Source: Struthio camelus | Taxonomy: Eukaryota > Chordata > Aves > Struthioniformes > Struthionidae | Reading direction: 5' to 3' | Assembly: GCF_040807025.1 (NCBI RefSeq) | Contig: NC_090953.1 | Location: forward strand, 26,768,997 to 26,832,996 | DNA length: 64,000 bases | Shown here: piece after piece, positions 28,225 to 39,660 of the stretch | How the letters are laid out: every line of letters begins with the position of its first letter | How positions within the stretch are numbered: the first letter of the stretch is position 1 | Notes under the pieces: generated by a model | Told to the model about the DNA's origin: nothing | The model's input: the letters and a program-made list of their open reading frames with translations, nothing else | The model's database searches: none | Translations under genes and position numbers: made by a program

Positions 28225-31001
28225 GACAAAACGTTCTTCTTCCAGGTGCCTGCAGAGGCCCTTCCACCTCCTTCAGGGAAGTTCCTGCTGGAACACAGCT
28301 CAGCTTTCTCCAGCAAGCTCTCATCCCCTGAGGGGAGCCACTCCCCTTGTTGCAGCCTCCCTGCATGCACAGCCACGGTGGGGCACCCCACAGAGCCCAG
28401 GAGAGACAGGCCCCCTCCTCCTTCAGCAATGCCTGCCTTGGCAAAAGCACATGGAAGGCACTGAAGCGGCAGAGCTGCTGAGGGTGGAGGTTATCATGGC
28501 CAGGAGTCAAGCGCAGACCAGCTGCTTGGCAGGCAGCTGTGCTCATCTCAGGCACAGAAGTGCCCGCTGCCCCACAGCCTTCCTGCTGGCCCCAGTTCTG
28601 CCCCTGCTCTCCTCTTCCTGCCCGCCTCCAAAGCCAGCCTGGCTGGGGGCTGGGGAAGGGCAAGCTGGGCAGAACCTGGTGGGTCAGGAAGCACCACCTC
28701 CCCAGCTCCGCTGCCAGCAGGACGGCGTCCTGCGGTGGGCTCAGACCACCAGCCTTGGGGTGCCCTCTCTGCTGGTGCCACAGAGCTGCCCATGCGGGGC
28801 CTCTCAGGGCCACCTTTTCCTGCCTCAGAAATGTCCCAGCCCCCTGGATGCTCTGGGTGGGCGGGGGCAGTGTGTTAGGGCTGGGAGTGTAGATTAGGCA
28901 CCATGGACAGCCCCCCCGCCTGGCTCTGGGTTTTCCTGTGTGGCCATCCCCTCCCCACACAGCTTGGGGTGCAAATGGAGCCTGTGGGCACATCTCCCTT
29001 CTTGCACTGTAAAGGAACACTGCCAAGGCCCCCTCCCCACCTCCTGCCCCCGCCCACCCATGCGCGCGCGCACACACACACGCACACGCTTGCAGAGACT
29101 GTACAGGCAAGCTTGGCTCAACGAGAGCGATTATCACTAGCGACTCCTGAAACGGTGAGCCCTGCTATTACGGGATAAGGCCATGCTACGGCTGTGCCAG
29201 TCCCACAAGTAGCTGCTGCTGAAAGGGATGGCCACATGCCCCTCTGTCCCAATCCCACCTTGTCCCTCACGCTGGCTCTGACACTCTCCTGACAGGGAGC
29301 TGGTGTAGAGGGTGATGCTGGTTGGGAACCATTGATTTACGTGGGGAGTTACTTTCTCCCGGTGCAGCTCTGTGAAGCTGCACTCATCATGGGCCCACAT
29401 AAGCACCGGAGAAAGCACGAGGGAAGCAGAGAGAGGACATGGCCAGAAACAGAGCGGCTTTCGCCTCTGCAGGGCGCTTTCCTGTCCAGCTGGCTTTTCT
29501 GCAGGGCCAAACACCGTGCGCTGGGTGAGCAAGCGAGTGAGCCACGCTTTCAGACAAGCCCTGACTTGCGCATGCACAAAATATGCTCTGCTAGCCTCAA
29601 ACATCTCCGCAAGCCGACAGGAAACTGCGGGCTTACTGACCTCCTGCTGCCTCAGGATGTGGGTCTGGGTGCCCCCCTGGTTATGCAAGTGGGAGGCCAC
29701 CGGACCCCTTGACACAGGCACCATGGTGGCAGGTCAGGGGCCAGCTCCGTTAGGCTCTCTGCAGCTGAATTTACAACAGCTGGAGCACTGCAGGCCACTC
29801 TGCAGAACCAAGAAATGGAGGGGAACAGCTTCCAAGAAGTGGCTTTTTGTGCGGTATCTGTCACTGTTTTCCTGTACTGTAGACAAAACCAAGGTGGAAA
29901 GAGAGGGGCACCTTCAGAGCTTCTTTAAAAGCTTTTCACCATTCAGACCCCGTGCTGCTCCAGCCTCTTAGAGGAGGAGCCTGAGTGTCCGGGAGCAGCA
30001 AGCGCCGGCTGATCCCTAAGGGATGGGGAGCCGGGTGCGATAACACGACTGGCTGGGCAAGGACCTTGCCTGCCAGGGTCCCTTCCCACCGCCACCAAGC
30101 CAGGCAAACAGGGCAGGCCTGGAGATGCTAGCGAGGCTCAGCAAAGAGTACAGATCACCAGGGAAGTTCACCTGGTGATGAGGCAGGTCCGAGGTCAAGC
30201 TGGGAAGTAAATCTGCAGCTCAGGGTCAGGGTCAGAATCGGGTCTGGCAAGGGTGGTGAGGGTCAGACGCAGTCCAGTGATCACCAGGCAGGTCCATGGT
30301 GAAAAGGCAGGTCTGAGGTCAGGCTGGGACGTCAGACCGCGGGTCAGTGTCCAGATCAATGGGGTCCATGGCTAGGCAGGGACATGGCCGTGACAGAGCC
30401 AGAGACTAGTACTCCCACAACATAGCGCAGCCAGAGGAAAGGCCTAGGGCTGAGCTTAAATGGGGCTCCTGGGCCCACAGGAAGAGGGTGCATGGTGGTG
30501 GGGGGGGGAGGTCCGAGCTGAGGCTGGTCAGGGCACTGAAGCCTATCAGTGCCCTCAGGGCTGTGACAGAGGGGGTCCCTCTCTCTGCTCAGCAGTGCCA
30601 GGAGCAGGCAGAAAGAGGGCCCAGCATAGCCCCGTGGTCTCATTGAACAGTCTCCCAAGGCCACCCTCCCACTGCTCTCCAAGAACCCAGAAACTCAGCG
30701 CAGTGACTCAGAAAAATCCAGCTCTGCCCTTGGAGAATATAGGTGTCTTTCTCTCCCTGGGAATGGAGAGAAAAGTGTGACTTGGAGCTGTGATTTGATT
30801 TCAGCACACCTGAGCTCTGTATTCTTGCTCTGGACAAGCCAACATGCTGTCACGGTGCTCCTGAGTCATGGCAAGAGTACGCATGTCTTTCCCACCGGCA
30901 GGCGCCACACAGGCAAGTGTGGGACTCCGGATGGTGTAGCCCATAGAAGAGGGGTTTGCTCTGGGGTGCTCCCCAGGAGTTAGCGAACCCCAGGTGCACC
31001 A

Positions 31002-31686
31002 TGGCTGTGGGGTTGCTGCACCCTGGGGGCACACCCTCTAACCACCCCATGATTGACAAGACCACATGAAGGAGAAGTGACACCGCAGACCCACACCACA
31101 AACATCTAGGGGCTGTGGAGCCATCCCCCACAGAACGACCTGTTACTGGGCGTACCGTTACCAACAATTGCTACCCATGCTGGGTACGAGGGCTGGGCTG
31201 GGCACGAGGTTACCTGTTGGTATGCACTCTGCTATTGACTAGAGCCATACAGCTTTTGTATACCTGTGGGCTGGCGTTGTTTCGACTGGGTGTAAAAGAG
31301 AGGAAGCCCCATGGGTTTGTTGCGGACTTGGACCCATGGTCCGCTGGCCTGCAGACCCGAGGACCCACCCGTCAGTGGGGATGCCCCTAATGTCAACAGC
31401 GTGGTGAGGAGAATCCGGGGAAAACTGTACCGGAGGGGTGGCCCGTGAGGGGCGAGAGCGGTCACCGTACCACCGTGCACCCGTGATTTAACCGTACAGC
31501 TCTGATAAGTATATGTACTTTCAGTTCTGTTATATTTCTCGCTATACTACACTGCACTTTTAGCTTTGTTATAACCTCCCATCTCTAATAAATTCTCACC
31601 CTTGACAAATGACAATCTCCCCGGTTCAGCGCAGCTAACTCGGGAATCCGAAAGAATCCCAGACACCCCTCTAGTGGCGCGTCACA
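31002..31686 (+). mobile_element. Probable solo LTR-like fossil, unit 2
   Basis: Copy of the element at 14080-14764. Confidence 0.35.
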
Positions 31687-32024
31687 CCCACGCGCTTTGA
31701 AGGCTGATGAACTGAGAAGCCAAAGACTTTGCCCGCAATGCCGCCCCATGGCCAGTTCCTGGGGAAGCAAGAGGGCTTCCTTCTGCCTTGGTTGGGGACT
31801 GGAGGGCTGCGTAGGGAGGGCTCTACCACAGTAACCCCCGGAGGGAGGCTGTGGCAGTCTGAAGGAGTGTGTGTGGGGGGGAAAGGGGCTGGGGAGTCAA
31901 AGAGAAAGGACAGGACATGAGCCAAGCGCTGAGCAACGACTGAGCTCCAGTTCCTGTGGGGAAGAGGCTCACTTGCTGCCGTGGTGCAGAGGAGGGAGGA
32001 GAGTGCAGCGCTCTCTGGGAGCTG

Positions 32025-32217
32025 GGAATTCGTGGAACGAGACAGACTGGAAGGGATCTCCGGAGGCCTCTAATTCAACTGCCCACTCAAAGCAGGACTA
32101 GTGCCAAAGCTGGAGCCGGTCGCTCAGTGCCTGGCCCTGACACATTTTGAATTTGCTCTCCACGGAAGGAGAGTCCAAACTTCTCTGGGCACCTGCTCCA
32201 CACGGCTTCAATGCTCA
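32025..32217 (-). mobile_element. CR1 LINE segment b, unit 2
   Basis: Same fragment as 15103-15295, with a single-base change near 32084 (CCCACTC for CCCGCTC). Confidence 0.8.
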
Positions 32218-32221
32218 CTGA

Positions 32222-34225
32222 GTTAACGCTGCAGTTAACAACTGGCTGCACCGCTGGTGTTGGCAGCAGGGTTTTGGTTTCTATGACCGTGGGACCCTGT
32301 TTGAAGATCTGATGGAGAGAGCTGATGGAGAGAGCTGATGGAGAGAGCTGGGATCCACCTCACCAAGTGGGGCATGCGTGTCTTTGCCAACAGGTTGACC
32401 AGCCTGGCAAGGAGGGCTTTAAACTAGGCAAGATGGGGGAAGGGGAGTGTTATAGAGACAGGATAGTCAGTAAAACACTGCTCAAGTCAGGATGCCTCCA
32501 GCGGGTGCATGCAGCCAGGGGCACAGCGCGGGACATGGCTATGGAGCATCCTCTTGCACCTCTCCTGAGAAGCCTGCATGCCCCATTTGGCTCTCTGAAA
32601 TGCCTGTACACCAATGCACGCGGCATGGGGAATCAGCAGGAAGAATTAGAGATCTGTGTGCGGTTGCAGGGCCAGGATCTCGTTGCAGTTACAGAGACGT
32701 GGTGCGATAGCTCACGTGACTGGAATGCTGTCATGGATGGCTATGCACTTTTTAGGAAAGATGGCTATGCACTTTTTAGGAAAGACAGGCTAGGAAGGCG
32801 AGGTGCTGTGGAGTTACTCTTTATGTGAGGGAGCAACTAGAATGTCTGGAGCTCTGCCTCGGGGTGGATGAAGAGCAAGCTGAGAGCTTATGGGTAAGGA
32901 TTAAAGGGCAGGCTAACATGGGTGACACTGTTGTGGGGGTTTACTACAGGCCACCTGATCAGGAAGAAGTAGTCAATGGGGCCTTCTACAGACAGCTGGA
33001 AGTAGCCTCACGATCAGAGGCCCTGGTTCTCCCGGGAGACTTCAACCACCCTGACATCTGCTGGGAAGAGAGCACAGCTAGGCACAAACAGTCGAGGAGG
33101 GTCCTGCAGAGCACTGATGATAACTTCTTGACACAGGTGGTGGAGACGCCAACAAGGAGAGGTGTGCTGCTTGACCTTGTGCTAACAAACAAAGGAGGCC
33201 TGGTTGGATCTGTGAAGGCTGGGGGCAGCCTTGGCTGTAGTGGAGTTCAGGCTCCTACGAGGAGGAAGCAGGGCAATAAGTAATATAAGTCAGATCACAA
33301 CCCTGGACTTCAGGAGAGCTAACTTTGGCCTCTTCAGGGACCTCCTCAGGGGAATCTCATGGGGTAGGGCCCTAGCAGGAAGAGGGGTCCAGGAGAGCCG
33401 GTTAATATTCAAGCATCGTTTCCTCCAGGCTCAAGACGGGTGCATCCCTCTTGAGTAGGAAGTCCAGCAAAGTGGGCAGGAGACCTGCATGGATGAGCAA
33501 GGAGCTCCTGGCAGAACTCCAACAGAAGAAGGAAGTCTACAGAATGTGGAAAAGGGGACAGGCCACTTGGGAGGAATACAGGGACGTTGTCAGAGTGTGC
33601 AGGGATGCGACGAGGAAGGCTAAGGCCCAGTTGGAATGAAATCTGGCAAGGGATGCCAAGGACAACCAGAAGGGCTTCTTCAACTACATCCTGGAGGTCC
33701 TCACTGAGCATGTGGAGGACAAGGAGGTGATCAGGAGTAGTCAGCACGGGTTCACCAAAGGGAAATCATGCTTGACCTTCTCTGATGGCCTGACTGGCTG
33801 GGTAGATGAGGGCAGAGCAGTGGATGCTGTCTCCCTGCACTTCAGCAAGGCTTCTGACACTGTCTCCCATCACTTTCTCATAGGTAAACTCAGCAAGTGT
33901 GGATTGGATGAGTGGACAGTGAGGTGGCCTGAGGACCGGCTGGATGGCCGAGCTCAGAGGGTTGTGGTCAGTGGCACAGAGGCCTGTAGCTCGCACTGTC
34001 CCGCAGGGGTCAGTCCTGGGTCCAGTCCTGTTCAACGTATTCATCGATGACCTGGACGAAGGCACAGAGTGCACCCGCAGCAAGTTTGCTGAGGATACTA
34101 AACTGTGGGGGAGTGGCTGACACACCAGAAGGCAGTGCTGCCGTTCCGAGGGACCAGGACAGGCTGGAGAGCTGGGCGGAGAGGAACCTCCTGAAGTTCA
34201 ACAAAGGCAAGGGCAGGGTCCTGCC
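32222..34225 (+). mobile_element. CR1 LINE segment a, second copy
   Basis: Near-identical to 15300-17303. It differs by single bases, for example G to A at about 33996 next to the RT PQGS motif. It spans the boundary of units 2 and 3. Confidence 0.93.
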
Positions 34226-34586
34226 ATCAGGAAGCTGTGGATTTAGCTCCCTGAAGGGAAGGGAGAAACAGCTTTGTGCCCAGGACACCCACACTCTTGT
34301 GGGGGGACCTCTCTGTGGTCCACTGCCTGTGAACCACAGCAGTCTCTGCCCCTCGGGGGCACTTTTGGAGGCCTGGATGCTAAGAAAGCAAAGGAGAAGG
34401 TGGGAGAAGATGCTGAGAAAGCAAAGGAGAACGCAGGAGGAGCACAGACAAGGGGCTGAGGAGTGGCACAGCCACCAACCAGCCCTGGCCAGAGACCTGG
34501 AGCGCAGCACTGCGGGGAGTGCTGGTGCACGTGCCCAAAGTGAGAGGCCCCACCTCTCAGGGGGGCGGGGTGGGGCAAAAGGGCCA

Positions 34587-34658
34587 TAGCAGAGGATGGT
34601 TTCGATCCATCGACCTCTGGGTTATGGGCCCAGCACACTTCCGCTGCGCCACTCTGCT
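34587..34658 (-). tRNA. Initiator tRNA-Met (CAU), unit 3
   Basis: Same gene as in unit 1, with the U22 form (G-U pair in the D stem). Just beyond its 3' end the flank has a private change near 34561 (a longer G run). TTTT terminator at 34580-34577. Confidence 0.96.
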
Positions 34659-36366
34659 CCCCCCAGCAGCTTTGTGGGGAGATGGCAGGGCCCTCCCTGC
34701 CACTCCCAGGCACTGACCGTGCCAGCTCTTGGGCTCGGGGGGTTGCCATTCCTCCTGCCTGGGCCTGGTCCCACGGAGGAAAAAAGTCTCCCCCGGGAAG
34801 CCCCAAGGCCGTGGGCCCGGGCTGAAGCCGCCTTGGTTTGCCCTTATGACGCCATCTCCTGCCTGGCACAGACCCAGGGGAAAGCGGGGAGTTTGTGTTT
34901 GCCCAACTGAGCTGCCTCTGCAGGGGAGGACAGAAACCCCAGAGCCAGGGGGCAGCCTGCCTGCCTGCATTGTGCTGGGAGCGCTTGCTTCCCAACGAGT
35001 GGATGAGTGTCTGATGCTCTCCTAGCCAGGAAAAGGCTCCCCTCCACCTGGAGTCACGTGCCTCTCCTGCACACAGTGCTTTCCTTGTGCAGGCTTGGTG
35101 AGCCCTGGGAGCCCCCGGTGGCTTTCTGCCCTGGAGAGGCAGGTTCCACCTCTGCTGGTGACCTGCTGCTGACACACTTCCTCAGAGCCGCTGCCCAGGC
35201 CAAGCCTGAAGAGCTGCGCTAGAGTGACCCCTGAGCCCAATGGATGCTCTCTTGCTGCCATCCCAAGGACGTTTTGGGCACCTCCATTTCAGTCCGCAGC
35301 AAGGGAAGGAGGAAGCCCCAAACCAAGTCAACCCTGCTGGCCCCTTGCTGCCCCACATGACTGAGTTGTGGCAGGGCACCCTGCCAAGGGGGAAAGCCCC
35401 ATCACCTGGAAGGACTCAGGGACTGGCTCTGTCTCTTGCAAACTGCCCTGTGCTCACCAAAGACAGCAGCTGCGGTGCTTTAGTGCAAACCAGTGCTGGA
35501 GGAAGTAGGAGCAGGGAGGGCAGAGGAAGGCAGGAGTTAAGTGATGTTAGGAAGGAACTGGTGCAGGCTAGAGCAACGATTCCCAGGTGCTTTCCTGGCA
35601 GTGCCCTCTTTCCCAGGGCCCTGGACTTCTCTGCCTTGACAAAGCTCTGCTTCAGATGTGCCTTCCAGGCCCACCTGCCGTGCAGGCGTGTCAGGGCTCC
35701 TTGGCCTTGCTGGTGAGCTGACTGGCAGCTGTGTCCAACGCGGTGTCCCCACAGCTGTGTTCAACACGGTGTCCAGGCTCTCTGGCCTGGGGCCCAGAGG
35801 TGCGCCCCCTCCCCACGGAGCCCATAGTCTTCCTGGGTGGGAAGGAAACCCAGGCCTCCTGCATGTGCAGGAACCAGAGGAGCGCAGAGCTGGGCACTGC
35901 TTCCTCTCAGGCTGACGCAAGGGGAAGGAAAAATATCACTGTGGATGCCTGTTCCTGCATAGCAGCAGGGAAATACGACTGTAAGGAGTATAATTACCCC
36001 AGAATGTCTTTGTCCAGGATTTCCCCAGCTCTGCTTCCTCCCCAGGGCTGGGCATCTGGTGGCACCTTCTGTCCAGTCCGCCTCACTCCACAGCAGGCAC
36101 TGGGAGGTAAGTGAGACACTTCCCCTGGAGTCCCAGGTGTGGTGCCTCTGTTGGGGTGTATTGCAGCCCTCATGTTCCTGCCTGCTGTCCACGTCTGAAT
36201 GCGCTCGTCTGTGGGTCTGTGCGTGCCCAGCTGTGGTGTGTCCAAAGAGTGCAAAGGAGAACTCCCCCCCCCCCATCCCCCTAGTGCAGCCTGGCCCTGG
36301 AACTCGCAGCAGGCCGGACGAGTTGCACAGGGCACGTGATCACTGCTGCTGAGAGGTTTGGGGCAG

Positions 36367-36448
36367 GAAGCTGTGGCCGAGTGGGGAAGGCGATGGACGT
36401 GAAACGCATGGGGGTTTCCCTGCGCAGGTTCGAATCCTGCCAACTATG
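36367..36448 (+). pseudogene. tRNA-Ser-like pseudogene, unit 3
   Basis: Body identical to units 1 and 2, but the 5' flank shows the type B differences (shorter spacer before it near 36320). Anticodon position at 36400-36402. TTTT at 36463-36466. Confidence 0.85.
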
Positions 36449-36948
36449 GGGCACCTGTCCCCTTTTGGGCTGCCTGGAGCGACCAGGCTCCAGCCCTGGA
36501 CAAAGCCTCACAGCCACAGTCCCTCCAGCTGAACAGCGTGCCCGGTGAACCCTCCATCCCTCTAGTCACCCTCAGCTTCCCCCCAGAGTCGCCAGGGCGC
36601 GTGCAAACCCCCTCTCTCCTTTCCCAGCCACACAGGCTCACACCTTTCCTGACAGAGACATGCTCTCCTCTGGGGACGGATGGATTTTCTTCTCAGGGGC
36701 ATGTTTTTCCCACGGGGCCAGAGCTGAGATGCACGTGCTTCTGTGATGGGAAGGGAGGCGTCCTTTGTGGAAACTTCTGCAAGTTTTTGCAGCATCAGGA
36801 GAAGAGGCAGGGGCAGGGCAATGCTGCTTCCTATTCTTTTTCCTTCTGCTGCATCTTTCTCCCCTCTCAGACTCCCGGGATAGTCTTGAAAGCTCAGCGA
36901 GGGTCAGAGAGTGCCTGGGATGAGCAGGAGGCAGGCATAGGTCTGCGT

Positions 36949-37020
36949 GCGTTGGTGGTATAGTGGTGAGCATAGCTGCCTTCCAAGCAGTTGACCCGGG
37001 TTCGATTCCTGGCCAACGCA
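36949..37020 (+). tRNA. tRNA-Gly (UCC), unit 3
   Basis: Carries one C-to-T change in the 3' half of the T stem (CCTGG instead of CCCGG), turning one G-C pair into G-U. The fold stays intact, so I call it functional. The flanks show type B variants. TTTT at 37028-37031. Confidence 0.95.
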
Positions 37021-37031
37021 CATGCACTTTT

Positions 37032-37521
37032 CTTCTCCCAGGCGCCTGCAGAGGCCCTTCCACCTCCTGCCAGAAAAAAGCCCAGGTTTCCCCAACAGGT
37101 TCATGTTCCCTCGGGGAGCCACTCCCCTTGCTGCATGCACAGGCAGGGTGAGGCACCCCACAGAGCCCAGGAGAGACAGGGGCCCCCTCCTCCTTCAGCA
37201 ATGCCTGCCTTGGCCAAAGCAGCAGGTCTGTCGCCGAGCACAGCTTCCAGGCTGCTTGCCCTGCCCCCCGAGGCATAGCCCTGCAGAAGGAAGCGCCCCA
37301 GAATGAAGGTGCTACCTCCTTTGCTAGAAGCATGACAGGCTTCTGCAAAGGGCTCTGCTGCTCTCCTGAAGGGCCCGCTTCTGACTGCATGGTGCCTCAA
37401 GGGCCTGCAGAAAGGCTGTGCATGGGCGTTGCTGGGGAGATGCAGAAAGCCCCTGGCTCAGCCAGGACCATGTGGCTCAGCCCTGCTATAGCGACAGAGC
37501 GGCAAGAAGAGGTGTCCAGGC
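37032..37521. other. Type B-specific spacer from tRNA-Gly to tRNA-Gln, unit 3
   Basis: The first about 190 bp are the Gly cassette 3' flank, more complete than in type A and matching the Gly pseudogene's 3' flank at 11340-11525. The remainder is the 5' flank of tRNA-Gln, with no other element recognised. Unit 4 copy at 53622-54111. Confidence 0.65.
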
Positions 37522-37593
37522 AGTCCCATGGTGTAATGGTGAGCACTCTGGACTCTGAATCCAGCGATCTGAGTTCAAGTCTCAGTGGGACCT
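37522..37593 (+). tRNA. tRNA-Gln (CUG), unit 3 (type B only)
   Basis: A 72-nt tRNA with anticodon loop CTCTGAA and anticodon CTG at 37555-37557, decoding CAG glutamine codons. The anticodon stem CTGGA/TCCAG and the T stem pair fully. The acceptor reads AGTCCCA against TGGGACC, so the first pair is an A1-C72 mismatch, unlike unit 4. This may weaken processing or charging. The nearest TTTT is at 37635-37638, about 42 nt downstream, unusually far for a pol III gene. The gene is missing from units 1 and 2. Confidence 0.9.
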
Positions 37594-37730
37594 CAGGCTT
37601 CTGCTTCACTGAGGGCCTGCCTCAGCTGACTGCATTTTACACCCTTGCGTTGCTCTTGGGTAGACTGCTTTACGCACTCCGGTCTTCCTTCCCTCTTCTC
37701 GTGCCCCTGGCACCGGGTTTGGGCAGAGGG
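37594..37730. other. tRNA-Gln 3' flank, unit 3
   Basis: 137 bp between tRNA-Gln and the 3' end of CR1 segment c. It holds the first T-run (37635-37638) available to end the Gln transcript. Unit 4 copy at 54184-54320. Confidence 0.65.
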
Positions 37731-38413
37731 TCACAGGATCACTGAACAGCTGAGGTGGGAAGGAACTTCTGCAGACTATCTAGTCCAACCCCTCCTCAAA
37801 GCAGGGTCAAGAAAAGGAGTCTGTTCAGGGCCCTGTGATGTCAAGTTTTGAAAAATCTCCATGGATGGAGACTCCACAGCTTCTCTGGGCAAGCTGTTCC
37901 CATGTTTGACAGCCCCGCACAGTAAAACAGGGGGGGGTTCTGTGTGTTTAAGTGGAATGTCATGTACTTCATGGCTTGTGCCCACTGCCTCTTGCCCTGT
38001 CCCTGGGCACCGCCAAGAAGCGGCTGGCTCTCTCTTCTCTACTCCCTCTTCCCCCTCTTCGTCCACCACCTCAGGTACTTATACACATTGATAAGATTCC
38101 CCCCCACCCCCACCCCAACCTTAGCCTTCTCTTCCCCAGGCTAGACAATCCCAGCTCTGTTAGCCTCTCCTGGTATGACAGATGGCGCAAGCCCTTGACC
38201 TTCTCTGTGGCCTTTTGCTGTGCTCACTCCAGTGTGGCCTTGTCTCTCTCGTACCGGGAAGCCCAGAAATGGACACAGCACTCCAGATGTGCTCTCACCA
38301 GTGCTGAGCAGAGGGGAAGGATCACACCTCCCTCAGCCTGCTGGCAACGCTCTTCCTAACGCAGCCCAGGATGCTGCCAGCCGCCTTTGCTGCAAGGGCA
38401 CGTTGCTGCCTCA
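37731..38413 (-). mobile_element. CR1 LINE segment c with 3' end, unit 3
   Basis: Here the antisense CR1 keeps its 3' end. On the plus strand it begins TCACAGGATCACTGAAC, the reverse complement of the 8-mer-type 3' tail, followed by the mirrored 3' UTR block (CTATCTAGTCCAACCCCTCC, then GGATGGAGACTCCACAGC). It then continues through the region shared with type A. This shows that type A lost the 3' part rather than type B gaining it. A run of G's at about 37930 and a C-rich run at about 38100 interrupt it. Confidence 0.9.
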
Positions 38414-38929
38414 AGTGCTGAAGGCCTTCCGGGACACAACAGCTCTGCTCTGAAATAAGTGCCCGTGAGATACCAAGCTCCTGGGGAGCTGACAGAGCCC
38501 CTAACTGCTGGAACCAGAAACATGACGGCACCAGTGGAGTCCCTGCAAGGGCAGCTGGCATGCAGATGCCCAGGGGCTCCTGCAGAGGGAGGAAGGACAC
38601 TTTGAAGAGCCCTGTTCACTTGCTGCCAGGTGCGGACTGGCCCGAGAGGGAAGGCAGAGGCAACAGCCCTGAGTCCGCAGAAGAGCTCCACCTACTGCAA
38701 AGATGGTGTAACTCGAGCAGCAGTCCCTGCTGGGAGATGTGGGTGGTACAGCTTTGGGAAGAGTAATGCATGAACTGGGGGACTGAACAGTGACACGGGA
38801 TGTGGCTTGGTGTTTGGCTGCATGCTTGTAAGTACGAGGCCTTGGTTTGCTCCTGAGCAGCCCCGGTGCTTCTTGCCTCCAGTGCCTCCTGTAAGTAACC
38901 ACCTGTCTTAGCAAAAAGAGACAAGGCCC

Positions 38930-38942
38930 GGACTGTCGGCTC
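38930..38942. other. Type B deletion junction before CR1 segment d, unit 3
   Basis: AAGGCCCGG is followed by ACTGTCGG, then CTCGGCAGGCTGG. In type A about 1.4 kb lies between these. A few bases at the join match neither side exactly, so filler bases or local repair are likely. The same junction is at 55520-55532 in unit 4. Confidence 0.8.
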
Positions 38943-39660
38943 GGCAGGCTGGAGAAACGGGCAGACAGGAGCCGCAGGAAGTTCAGCAAGGCAAAGTGCA
39001 ACGCCCTGCACCCGGCGAGGAATAACCCCAGGCACCCGGGGAGGAATAACCCCAGGCGCCAGTACATGGTGGGGGCCGACCTGCTGGAAAGCAGCTTTGC
39101 AGAAAAGACCTGGGGGTCCTGGCACCCTACAAGCTGACCACAAGCCAGCAACGTGCCTTTGTGGCAAAGGCGGCCCACGGTAGGCTGGGCTGCGTGAGGA
39201 AGAGTGTTGCCACCAGGTCAAGGGAAGTGGTGCTTTCCCCTCTACTCAGCGCTCCAGAGGCCACATCTGGAGCGCGGTCTCCAGTTCTGGGCTCCGCAGT
39301 GGAAGAAAGAGAGGGCCCTACCGGCACGAGTCCAGCAAAGAGGCACAAGGATGATTAGGGGCCTGGAGAACCTCTCATATGAGGAGAGGCTGAGAGAGTC
39401 GGGACTGTTGAGCCCGGAGAAGAGAAGGCTCACGGGGCATCTTACCAGTGCGTATAACTATCCAACGGGAGGGTCGAACGAAGACAGACCAAGGGAGTGG
39501 TGCCCCTCTTCTCGGTGGTGCCCACTGACAGGGCAAGAGTCATCGCACACAAACTGAACACGGGAAATTCAGCTTGAACGTGAGAAAATGCTTCTTTAGC
39601 GTGAGGCTGGCTGAACATTGGAACAGGTGGCCCAGAGAGGTTGTGGATTCTCCATCCTTG
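38941..39660 (+). mobile_element. CR1 LINE segment d, 5' shortened, unit 3
   Basis: In type B the first 157 bp of this segment, with all the sequence back to about 1.25 kb before it, are deleted. The element now starts at CTCGGCAGGCTGG. Its internal GGAATAAC repeat region is one step closer to standard CR1 (CCAGTACATGGTGGGGG) than in type A, so type A has its own small deletion there. Confidence 0.92.

Larger units (their letters stand above)
16924..33845. repeat. Tandem tRNA-bearing megarepeat, unit 2 (type A)
   Basis: A full period of 16,922 bp, one base shorter than unit 1 because the C run near 19340 is one base shorter. It has the same structure as unit 1: no tRNA-Gln, relic Cys cassette present. 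Many private or shared single-base variants, such as 17714, 18515, 19053 and 20555, agree with unit 4 rather than unit 1. Confidence 0.98.
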
